A stretch of DNA of 64,000 bases from Liquidambar formosana. Lineage: Eukaryota; Streptophyta; Magnoliopsida; Saxifragales; Altingiaceae. Position 1 is the first letter of the stretch; each line of letters opens with the position of its first letter. A model generated the notes under the pieces. The model was given only the letters and a program-made list of their open reading frames with translations, searched no databases and had not been told where the DNA came from. Where the stretch lies: contig CM077833.1 in the NCBI GenBank assembly GCA_039720395.1, positions 25,938,271 to 26,002,270 of the forward strand, given 5' to 3'. Both the position numbers and the translations under genes were made by a program. Below, piece after piece: positions 1-11,800 of this stretch.

Positions 1-675
1 TAAAAAACTTTTATATTTTCATAAAATCTTAAAAAATATAAACTAAGTGGGGTGGGGGGGGGGGTTTAAAGTATTTTATGTGGTGGCAATAGTTATCAAC
101 CAAGCCACCTAAATAAACAAGTTGATTTCACCTATTTTAAGTAATCATCGCTAAGACTAAGCACAAAAAAAAAGGGAAAAAAAAAGAAGAAGAAAGAGTA
201 ATCGTCGCTAAAGAAATAATATAATGTATGATGACTTTTGGCAATTTGATTTCGCTGACTTTCATTTGATAATGGTAGTACTTGGATGCACAGTGAAGAA
301 TTGTACAACAAAAGAATAATTCCGATTCTACAATACAAGGATTTCATAATCTACTGCAAAACTTATTCCAATTCCTGCATTCGTGGAGCTCAAAGTAGAA
401 GTACAAAGAATTATACAACAAAAGAATAATAAGAACATCAACTTCCACAATACAATCACGATGCTTCTAAACTTAAAGCATTACCTACCTGCAATTATTG
501 AGATTCATTTTTAGTTGTTGGTATATCCTTCAACAACATGCAAACCTGAATCTGCAAAGAATGGCTTAGCAAAAGCTACAAAGAATGAGAGCAACTTGGT
601 TTTAGATCTAACATCTCCTCGGGTGTGTAACTCTGAGCAGATAGGAATCAGTATGCATGCATTGAAATCCCAGTG
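1..675. other. AT-rich intergenic DNA downstream of the Mpv17-like gene
   Basis: I see no supportable gene here. The first ~48 bases resemble one arm of the foldback elements at 14.25-14.64 and 15.49-15.74 kb (a run of the type CTTTTATATTTTCATAAAAT), so this may be a truncated copy cut by the window edge. A 12-base G run follows near position 53. The rest probably includes the 3' untranslated region of the minus-strand Mpv17-like gene. Confidence 0.5.
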
Positions 676-3600
676 CTAATCATTGCACGCTTTCTTTAGG
701 TTCGCCATGTATGTCAAATAAATGGTCCATACATATGAAAACGAACCGTTAATCAGTGGCTGCCAACAAACAAAACAAAAACTGCAAAAATTAAATGAAT
801 AGATATTTAAATTTATTAATCAAATAAATCTGTTGCTACTCCTATATAACAGGTTTACAGGAAGCAAATACTGTACACATGGCATCCTGTATGAAAAGGC
901 ACAAGATCTACCGTTCAAAGGGTGCCACCCATAAGACCACCTTTTCCATATTAGTAGCTATTTGGAGAATCTTATAAATCTTTCACCTTTTTAATTTTTA
1001 ATTTCATTCCATCAGCATATATATTAACTGAGCAGTTTTGAACTAAAATCAAGCCAAAAAATTTGGTCCATCTAAATTCCTTAGTTGGGACAACTTGAAT
1101 TGTCTGTCTCAACCAAAGTAAATTTAATTTACCTGTAAATGGACAGGTATAAACTTGAACGTAAGAAAATCACAAATCGGCCAGTATAGAAGACCATTTA
1201 TCATTGTCGGGAGCAGGTCTCGCTTCAATCTGGCAACAATCTCACCCCTACTTTCACCTGAGTTAAGCACCAGGATAATCACTCAGACAGGGATAAAAAG
1301 TGAATTGCAACTGGAAATTTGTTAGAAATTCGAATAAACAAAAGCATAGCAAAAATATTGGACACGACAAAACCTTAAACCAGTTCCATGAAATTTATTT
1401 TCAAAATAACATAAACAAAATATCAAACACAACAAAACTTTAAACCATTTCTGCAAAATTTCTCGCCTACAATGCACCAACCCCTGTTTTCTAAATTTCA
1501 TTTTCATCAAAGAGAGTGTAATTGAATGTATCATGGTAGTTGAGCTCATAGAATAAAAGACTAACATAACATTGAAGAGTGTAACTGAACTGTCTGAACG
1601 TATCATGGTTGTCAAGCTCATACAATAAACCACTAATGCAACACTGATATCATACTTAACTACTTATCTCATGCAGCTTGCTTGATTAATACTCAAGCAC
1701 AATCACTCTCTTAAGAGAGATTCATCTGAACATTTGAGGTTGGCCACTAGAATCCTTTTCTACCATTTAATTATATTAACCTAGGGCCATATAATCCTCC
1801 GTAGTTATGTAAGAATAGGAACAGCTAAAGAAGCTTTATAAAGCATTATATCAAACAAATACTAGCCTACCAACTTTTGTTGCATCACACTAGCCAACTT
1901 ATCAGACCATCTAACACAAACAGGTCACCTATGGAACACAAAAACAATGCATGGCATTTGAGAACCCAAGATTGAACAGTGTAAAAACAAACACAGAACA
2001 CAGAAATTAAAATATGAACCAGTACGTATATTTTCAAATACTATACTGAATAATGTTTGAATGTTTCATCAGAAATACAGTCTACACTGAGGTCATTCTT
2101 TCAGTCCTTATGCTTTTTAAAGTTAAATGACGTTTATTAACTCGCAATAGATCTAGACAGAATAATATAATGTGCATAAGTGTAATACCCCGGCATCCCA
2201 CATCGCCTGGCTAGAAAAAGCGACTTCGCTCCCCAACTAGTATGACGCGTTTTAAAGCCATGAAGGGTAACCTAAAGCCGACAGTATCATGCTAGTGGTG
2301 GGGGTGGGGGCGTTACAATTAGTATCAGAGCCGAAATAGCCTCGCGGTGTGGGCGGGGGCGTTACAATTGGTATTAGAGCCGGACTAGCCTCGCGGTGTG
2401 TGGGCCACGCTGGGACCACACTGTGCACCCTTAGTGCATCCGGCTAGGCGGACGGGATCCCACATTGCCTGGCTAGAAAAAATGACTTGCGCTACATATG
2501 TAGACTTCGTTCCCCAACTAGTATGACGCAGTTTTAAAGCCGTGAGGGGTAACCCAAAGCAGACAATAGTCATGCTAGTGGTGGGGGCGGAGGTGTTACA
2601 ATAAGACTTGAAACCAAGGCATTATTAACTTGACATGTAAGAAATAATAAAGGAATGTACTGTTCTTTAATAGAGGATTGAATAAGAAGTTTTGGTGAAC
2701 CTTGTAGAGCTGCATTATAGGAGAAGAAAATAGTATTGGAACAAGGTCCAGTAGATAGCCTGCCCAATAAAAATTTTCTTCAAGATATTGAGCAAATCCC
2801 GCCTTGGTAGGACTCTTGACATGAAATTAAACCACAAATGCTGTGCTGGACCTAAAATTAGCATCCCATAGGCAGCCATACGCAATGTCCTCATTGAGTC
2901 AAAATAACCAGAAGGCTGGCAATGTAATCGCCTGATGAAATTTTGTACAATAACCAATCAACAAAATGTATAATTGAGATAGATTACCAGTTGAAGAAAT
3001 TAGCTTTTGGATCTAGTACAAAGGGCTACTGTTTGGAATTCAATGCATTAGGAATTGATAGTGTTAAAACAACTTTTTTGCTTCAATAGGAGGTTAACAT
3101 TGAAGATAGTACAGATAACGACGTACATAAACCTAATTTAAAATTTTTAAAAAAAACATTAAAAGTGAATTGAACAGACTAATCTATCAAGTCATGCACT
3201 GCCATCCCCATGGATACCTTACACATAATACTGTTCAACAATGATACTAGAATACAAAGGCAAAAGGAAAGCATGCTTTGACCAAATTTAAGGTAAATCT
3301 GAAAATCACGAACTACTCCGACAACTACATTGTCCTGGGAACTTAGGAACTTTTGCCTTCATGTGGTTCATGGAAAGTATGAGGGAAAGAAAAGACATAT
3401 CCTTGGGAAAGTAAGCCAATTCAATGTTTTTTCCTTCCAATTCCCTCATTCTTTCTGAGACCTTGAACGGCTCTGTTCAAGGTGAGTGCATAGAAACCTT
3501 CCTTTATTACAATTCAAACTAGCTATGCGCCTATGATCATTACTAGAACATGCGACACTACCTTTCATAATATCTATTAATCACTTGCCCACCTTACTCC

Positions 3601-4564
3601 CCAATTGATACTAAATATACACTAAATTGCCCAAATATCGTGTATTCTATTACTACTGATGTGCCACTGGCATGAATTAATTGCATTATGGCTTTGTTCA
3701 TACTGAGCAGTGAGTAATAGAAATGTAGTCAAAGATGATAACCACCCACTTGTAATTATCAACACATGAATAAACACCTCTTCCAAAAGATGTTTATTTC
3801 GGAAAATGTTTTAAAAAATTTTCAAAGAATAAATGAAACAAAGTCGTCATTATGCAGTATTGATCCCATAAATGCGGGTTTATTTTTTATTTTTTGAATG
3901 AAGTGACTACTTTCAAGACTTGAAACCTGAGCATCCATGCTTGACCGTACCTGAATCCTACAATGGCCCCTTAAAGGAAACAAGTTCTTCTGATTTTAAA
4001 AATTATATAAAAAAAGGGTTCTAATTTCTGAAAATAATTTGCGAGTTTAATTTCCGCAAATCCTTTTCCGAGTACACGATCTGGCACAAAGGGTCGTATG
4101 TATAGAGGTCTGCATTGCCAAACACCAGAAAAAACAAGAGGGAAACCCCAATTATGTTTATATACGTATGTACAGTGTATATGGGGGTTTACCTGGGCAG
4201 TCAAGTCGGCAGCCGCGTAAATAAGAGAGGCTGTGATGCTTTTCGTAACGAGTGGGCGAGATTCGAGAACGCCCATATACCATCCCAGAAACCCAATCTT
4301 TGACGACGAAGAAAATGAGGACGACGAAGACGACGAAGACGGAAATGAAGAGAAAGGGTGTGAAAAATAAACCGATTGAGAGGTTCCTGAATCCCTTATC
4401 TTGCAGAATCGGTGACGAGGATATCGAGCGTATGCCCTCCATTGTTGGTGGTTTGTGAGAGACGGAGCTTCGCTTGAGACGCCGATATCGACGGCCAATC
4501 GCGTCTCCGACGGTCGAAGAAGGCATCGTATGCCCAAGTTCCTCCTCATAAAATAGCTTCCCAT
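676..4564 (-). CDS. Mpv17/PMP22 family membrane protein (frame break in exon 2)
   Basis: Four exons on the minus strand: 4564-4193, 2915-2701, 1257-1133 and 759-676, about 264 residues, usual for plant Mpv17/PXMP2-like proteins of organelle inner or peroxisomal membranes. Exon 1 encodes a basic leader, a serine run and FLGWYMGVLESRPLVTKSI, the family's N-terminal signature, ending DLTAQ. Exon 2 carries RTLRMAAYG, ILGPAQHLWFNF and VLPRRD. Exon 3 encodes EIVARLKRDLLPT and YWPICDFLTFKFIPVHLQ. Exon 4 encodes SYVWTIYLTYMA and the stop. All junctions are GT-AG. Exon 2 has one extra base near 2750-2752 between GQAIY and GPCSNTIFFSYNAALQ, which breaks the frame. A TRIM lies in the intron between exons 2 and 3. 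The start is uncertain: ATGs at 4618, 4564 and 4549 are in frame. The family is sure; whether the gene is functional is not. Confidence 0.85.
2181..2600. mobile_element. TRIM (terminal-repeat retrotransposon in miniature), 420 bp
   Basis: The element starts TGTAATACCCC, ends GGTGTTACA, and is flanked by the 5-bp target duplication ATAAG (2176-2180 and 2601-2605). The left LTR is 2181-2317. A related direct copy occupies about 2453-2600; both contain CCCACAT-GCCTGGCTAGAAAAA, CCCCAACTAGTATGACGC and TCATGCTAGTGGTGGGGG. Directly after the left LTR is a primer-binding site matching initiator tRNA-Met (AGTATCAGAGCC, 2320-2331). There is no room for coding sequence, as is normal for TRIMs. It sits inside an intron of the Mpv17-like gene. 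Confidence 0.85.
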
Positions 4565-5795
4565 TTTCTGGATTTTGTTTTCCCTCTTCTGGAAAAATGT
4601 TTTATGTGAGAACTGCATTTTATTGTTGGCTTCAGAACATACCGTTTTCTGTTAATTTTCAACGCCACCGTTTTGGAGCCTTCGCGGTTTCCACCAATGG
4701 GCCTGTGATGGGCCGGGCTACCGAACTTTTTTCGAGACCAGCTCAATAAAAAGCTTCAAAGGAGACAAACAGCCTAAATGAGTCCATTAAGGGAGAATCA
4801 CAAGTACTCTTTCAAGTTAGTTGAATCATAATCTAACTTCAATCTGTTAGTAAATTAAGAGCTTGAGTAGGATCATTAAGAGACAAAAACACAAACTGTT
4901 AGTAGAGTGAGAATTTGAGTAGAATCATTAACAAACAAAAACACATCATGCCAGTGCCTCCGATACTCAAACTATTAACTACTTAACCTAGTATGCGACT
5001 AAACTACCACTCCCCCACAGTGTTTGAACTTATTTGTAGGATTCCTAAATTAAGTGGAAACTTTATTTTTTTAGCTTGAATAGAATACTATTTGACCTAA
5101 TCAATCATTAATACTTTAAATAATCTAACTATTCCACTCGATAAAATATATCGTTAAAACATTTTTTATAACATAAATGACATTCAATTAAACCTTATTT
5201 TATGTTCGTTAATTTAGTGAGTGAAGCCTATTATTTGAATTAGCTCTAATTTTGCTCCCTTTTTTTTTTTTTTTTTCGTTTTGTAATAGTAGTGTAGGTG
5301 CTTCATCAATCCTCTCAAAAATTCGTGTCTCAAGGAAAGCACGAGATTAAACCCTGTTATCCTATAGTTTAGGGAACTCAATCGAGTCCTTGTGATGAGT
5401 CTCATCACATGGCCACTCCTTCTCAACGGGTCTCACTTCATGGGCCTTCCCGGATCACACCTCAGTAGGCCCAGTAGGCCCATTACATGGCCAACAGCCC
5501 AACACGTCCCGCTTGCGGGTCGCCCCTACCCCAGCGCGAAAAGTCCAATTGCGGTTCTCTCTTTTTGGGCTTGGCGATTATAGAAGTGATGACCACCGAG
5601 AAGAAATCAGAGTAAAGCATGGGGTTCCTGTGAAGCAGAGACCTCAGATTCATCCTGAGGAGCGAGGGATTTCACCGAGAGAAAAATCGGAACTGCTCAA
5701 TTACCTCAGCAGATAAAAACCCTTTCCGTTCACCTCTGGCGAGCCGAAGCAAACCGGCACCGGCAGTGCCCTAGACACTTTCAGAAACATTATCA
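4565..5795. promoter_or_regulatory. Divergent promoter region between Mpv17-like and TAF4
   Basis: About 1.2 kb separates the two divergently oriented start codons. On the Mpv17 side, TGGGCC occurs at 4698-4703 and 4709-4714. On the TAF4 side, its reverse GGCCCA occurs at 5468-5473 and 5477-5482. Paired TGGGCY motifs (site II, TCP-type) are common upstream of plant housekeeping genes, which fits both products. The middle (4750-5260) is AT-rich and featureless apart from an 18-base T run near 5259. The region 5390-5795 probably includes the TAF4 5' untranslated region. Promoter function is inferred. Confidence 0.5.
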
Positions 5796-5836
5796 ATGGA
5801 CCCTTCCATCATGAAGCTCCTTGAAGACGATGAGGT

Positions 5837-5881
<45 letters not shown>

Positions 5882-8800
5882 GCTATTGAGAAAAGGTGCG
5901 AAAAGAAATTTTTTTGAAACTTGACAACAGCTTCAACACAATTGTTATTGGAAACCAAAATAACGTAAATTGTAAGATTCAAATTATTAATTGATTTATT
6001 TTCTTTTCCGTATTTCAGTTAGCAACTAAACAGAGGGAAAGGGCAATTCTAAAAATTTGCTGACTTTTCATTTGCTGACTTTTCATTTTTTGGGTCTGTT
6101 TACAGGACGAAACCATGCATTCGGGAGCGGATGTGGAGGCGTTTACAGCTGCCCTAAATAGAGACATAGAAGGAGATACATCCGCACCACGGCCCTCTGA
6201 TTCGGATAACGGTACGAATATTGCTGAGCTTTTATGTGTTACCTTATGTCATTTATGATTTATTGATTAATTGTTCGTGTTATTCGATTCTTGTACAATA
6301 ATAGAACATAACCCTTGATCTATGTAGCATAGAATTAGATAACAATCATACAGTTATAAACAACCATATACTTTGTTAATGAGATTAAATGGGTTGGTGT
6401 TTTTAAGATTTGAGTGGATGACAGTAGGAGACAAAAACTCAATATATATAACTAAATTACCAATAACTAAGAAACTGAGATTGATATAAAAAAAAAAACA
6501 AAGGAAAAAGAAAATTGATAGCTTGTTGATGTATCAATTCAGCTCAAGCAATTGGATGGCCATGGAAACTATTGTGGTGGCAAAATTTGTAATAGTGAGT
6601 AAATAGTTGGGCAAGTTTTGAATCTGTTTTCTTTAGGAAGGAGTGTGATTCACTATGGCCAATAGGACATTGTTGTCTTGACAGTGTCTCTATATTTTCT
6701 ACCTTTAGTGTAGAAGCGTGGTAGGGGCCAGATCTATATGCCTTAAATCTTAATTTAATTTCAATTTAATTTCCATCTAGGCCTTGAGCCTTTTTCTGTC
6801 TTCGTCTAGTCCAAAATATCCTTTCCAAACAGAAGATCCTGTTCTTCCTTCTCTAACAAGCTTTGTACGTGATTATCATTGAACAAATTCTTAAATTTAC
6901 TCTTTCACCTTCCTTTAATCTCCTCTTCACTAAAACTTTCTGATTTTCACTTCTGATGGATTTAATATGATAAAATCTTCATTTTTCTTTTGTTTAGCAA
7001 GGGATAAGGCTGTGTTAGTTTGAAAGTTTCTGCACAAAGATATGTATAATGTGGAATCTGTGGATGTTACTGAATATTTAGTGGGCGTGAATTAGGCTTC
7101 CGATCAACATGCTTCATTGCTTCAGTGATACCATCGCAAATCCTTCTGACTCCAAATTCTTGTTGGATTGAGCACAGGAGTTTGATTATGATTCTTGGAC
7201 TGAGAACTTATGAAAGGTTTTATTAGATCATATTAAAGGCACTGACCATAGAAAAGAGATGGATCTTATTTTGATTTTTCTTGGAATAAATGTTTGAGAA
7301 ATTTATTTACGCTTTCTGGCCTTTATGCCTTATTTTTATTTTTAAAATTTATTGTCTATAGATAAAGTAGACTAGGAGTATTGTAACATAATGGTAGTTT
7401 ATGCTATTCTTTTGTTGTTATAATCTCTTTTTTTTTATTAATCACTCATCAAAAGTTGCCATTTCAAAATTTGTACTGAAGAGTCCAAACTCTGAAGCCT
7501 GACCCAATTTTGTGCATGCATTGGTTGTGATGAAACATCTTAGGCTCGTAACTTTGCAGTGTGATTTTTCTGAATTATCCTCTTCCTTTCGCTACATGTA
7601 CTAAAGGAGATCTTTTTTAGTATAATTATGTTAAATTGAAGGATCAACGGTCCAAGTGGAAATATAGAAAGCAATTCTTCAAAAATGCTAGAAAAATCAT
7701 AATACTGAGTATAGGAGCCCAAACATATCTTTTTAGATGTCTTTGGCATACTTGTATGTTCTTTCCATTTGATCTTTATGTATTCTGCTGAGAACTTTGA
7801 TTATTCATTAAATGTGCAATCCGAAAATACAGCAGTCTTGTCTCAAGGGAGCAATCAAACTTCGAGCCAGTTGTTTCCACAGTGGCAGACTTCTAGCCAA
7901 GATGAAAATGTGAATGGTCAAAGTCAGCATGACCAAAATAGTTTGCAGCAGCAAGAGCAACATTCGACTGAAATGGAGCTTAAGCAACATGGATCTGGTG
8001 CCGAGAATCAGCAACAACAATATGACACCTCACAGGAACTCAATCGCCTTCCATTAAAGACGAAACAATCCGAAGATGAGCATCAACAACAGCAGGCAGG
8101 ACAAATTCCCCTTCAGTTTTTTCAACCAACTGGGATGCAAATTTCTGGAAAGAATCCCATTCCGATACAAGAACCGGGCAGAATGCATAACCCAGACAGT
8201 GAATCTCAATATTCAAAATTACAAAAGATGAATAATCAGCAGGTGACGGCCACAGAGCAGGCTAGTAATCTGATGAATCGAGGCAAACAAGTACCATTTG
8301 CCCTGTTGCTCCCTGTAATACTACCCCAACTTGAGAAAGACAAAGCCATGCAACTTCAAACTCTTTATGCAAGGCTGAGGGTGGGTCTCTGACATGGATC
8401 TCTTTATTTAAACTGTCCTGCCTTTCTTGTATGGAAAGAGCTGGGTGTATCATTTGTCAATCTAATTGGTCAACTGTCATTGCTATTTTTAGAAAAATGA
8501 AATCCCCAAAGAGGGATTTGTCAGGCACATGAGAGATATTGTGGGGGACCAGATGCTCAGGCTTGCAGTAATTAAACTTACGCAGGTAAGTAGAAAATAA
8601 GTTTGATGCCATTATAATGATTTTTGTACCCTCTAAATGAACCACTGTTAATCTCAAGCCTACCAAAATTCCAGGGTGCTCGGAACTCGCAGACAGGACC
8701 AAACCAATTTCAGTTACAGTCTCAAGCTTCAACGCAGCAACACAATCTGAAAATGCAATCTATTAGTGCCAGACCGTTCACTGATCCACAATCATTTGCA

Positions 8801-11800
8801 CAACTTCATCAGAAGGGTCACAGCTCTTCCGCAGACCCATCTCAAGTTGCCTCTTCAGAAGCGCAAGGGCAGACTGATTCAAGTTATCTAGGTATTGAAA
8901 ATCCTGCAAAAAAATCCCAGGTGGAACGCCAGTCAGATTCTCATGGCACGCAAGTAAGCCAAATGTCTTCTTCTTCCAGTTTGAACCCTGCCAATCAAGA
9001 AAGGGAGCGCTCTACAATTCCAATACAAGGACTTAACAAGCAGCAGCAACAGCATTTGCACTTTTCACAGTCATCTTTTCCCATGTATGGAAGCACTGGT
9101 GGTAACTATCACCCATATTCTGGGACAAATGTCAATGCTTCAGCATCATCCCTCAGACCACAACATCATGATTCACAAATGAGGCAAGTTCCTCTTCATC
9201 CAAACATGGCTTCAAACCAGTTGGGAGGGCCAACCCAGGCCATGAATGCAATGAGTGTGACTAAGTTTGAGAGGCAAAGTTCTGTTAACGATCCCAAGAG
9301 AGTGCAGGGTGGATCATTTTCTCAATTGGCAAACAATTCAACATTGCAGCAGAATTCAGTTCCTTGGCAATCAGCAACAAATAAAGAGAATAATAATGGC
9401 GCTTTGTCGTCGATGACTTATGTAAAACAGGAACCAGCTGATCAAGCTAATGAGCAGCAACACAAATCCCAGTTGTCTACCCCCCAAGGGTTATCTTCTA
9501 TTTCTGCTATGGAGGTTGAGCAGGGAAATGCTATTTCAGGAGCTTTAAAGGATGAATCTTCAGAGAAACAATCTTCTAGAATGAGTTTTCCGACTTCTAT
9601 GAGTACACTGCCCGCAAATGCAGTTTCATCTTCGATGACAACACAACTAGAACCTAATGTCTCGGTATTCTTGTCTCAATCATCTACATTTCTTTGTTTC
9701 AGTTAATTATGTGAGGTCTTGATGCGTAGATTTCCAATTTACTTAGTAATTGGTGATAACATGTGATTTGGCATTCTTGAAATCACAAGATGAGTTGTGT
9801 CAGATTATTTTGCTAAAACCATCCGGAGTCCATTAAAAACAAGACCAAAGAAAAATTTAGAAACTACTGAGGAACTTGTTTGTTGGTTATGAAGTCTTTC
9901 ATATTAAATTTGGATATACATGTGGAAATACTCAGCATATATTGTAGGTTATTGGATTAAATCTGAAAATTTCTATAAAATGCTTAAATCTTACTTCATG
10001 GTTGAACGGTTGAGCCCAAGTCAAGTTTTGCTTCATCTAGTGTTACATTGTCTAGTAGTGCTTCATTGTTGAATGTACTTGAGAATTTGTTTAGCCAAGT
10101 CTGACATGCTACACCGTCCCCATCAGGATTAGAGATGGACTTATATTTTTCCCACATTATTAGTAATCAACTTCTTCTTTTCTTTTTTTTTTTTCGCCGG
10201 TTTGGGATAAAGGGAAAGGAAATTTATTACAGATAATGTGGGAAAAATATCTCAAGAAAAGGAAAACAACCTCCTAATGTGGTTGTTCAGGATTTTGTAT
10301 CGGCTGATTACTGAATCAACTTCAAAAAACCACTAAGGAGGCTGTATATCACAAGCCTAAGCATCCACAAAGCAAAATCTACAATTGTGATGGGCGAACT
10401 GGACCCAGGTGTATTAGTTTCCTTTAGCAACTAAAATAGCAATAACAATCCGGATTGGCTATGATATGTTGTGGAATAGTATGGATCCTACTGTTAACGC
10501 CTAGAAGTGTTTCCTATGTATTTTATATACAATGGGAGCGTCCACGCCAAACCATTATTTTGATTGGCAGTTCTTTGGATTGGCTGCCTAGATTGTGCTT
10601 CTGTCTACATTGATCTCCTAACATGTGTATAGTGGTATTTGCATTACACATAGTTGGATTAGTGTTTTTTTGGGGATGCATGTCCTTTTGTATGACATGC
10701 CCTCTCTAAATAATCATCTCATCTTGGATATTTAGTTTCAACTCGTCCCAGGTCAGAATTCCTATAGTCTCACCCACTTAAACATTTTTCCCCTGTAAAA
10801 TCAGCATCATGAACTCCTAAACATATTACTTATTTTGTCCCCTTTCCCTATGCATCATGTACCCCTTAGCCACCATGGTAGTAAGACTAGAATTAATCTG
10901 TAGGCACATGGGACATGAAATTTTACTGGTACAGCATATCATGGAATAAAGCATATAAGATGTTACACGTGCTTTCTGTTCTCCTCGTTGCTTTCTCATA
11001 TTTCTGTCTTCTGTTGTGAAAAAAAAAAAAAAAAACCAAAAGGAAAAAAAAAACCTTTTATAAAAGAATTATTTGAATATTGGGTCTACTTTCTTTTGGG
11101 TTTGCTGTACAGCATCAAATTTCCACTTTGTGAGGTATATAACCTTATAACTTGTGATAATTCCTTTTCTCTTATTGTCTAATTAGTTGTTGCTTTTATC
11201 TTTTATCAGTTAGGCTCTCGGATCCCATCTGTAACCTCTCCAGCTGGAATTAATGCAAGGACTCCCCCAAAAAAGCCTTCTGTTGGCCAGAAGAAGCCAC
11301 TAGAAGCACTTGGTTCTTCGCCACCCCTGTCAAGGTGAATAAATTTTTCTTTAGATGGTTAGTTCAACTTGATTTTAGTTTTCAATATTAACCTTGTTTT
11401 TATTTTGTAAATCATTTTGTGCATATATTGCATGGGATTACCTACAGTAAGAAGCAGAAAGTATCTGGGGCCTTTCTGGATCAAAGTATTGAACAACTAA
11501 ATGATGTCACTGCCTGTCAGCGGAGTTAATCTCAGGGTATGGTATTTTGTCATCACAAAATCTGCAGGTATTAGCTACTAAAATAAATAATGCAACCTCA
11601 TTTTGAGTAGTGAATCAAATTTCTTTTTGGTATTCTGTTCTTAAATAGGAAGAGGAAGAACAGCTATTTTCTGGGCCCAAGGAGGACAGTCGAGTTTCAG
11701 AAGCATCTCGAAGGGTTGTACAAGAAGAAGAAGAAAGGCTGATTTTGCAGAAAGCTCCCCTGCAGAAAAAATTGGCACAAATCAGTTAAAACTTCTCTAA

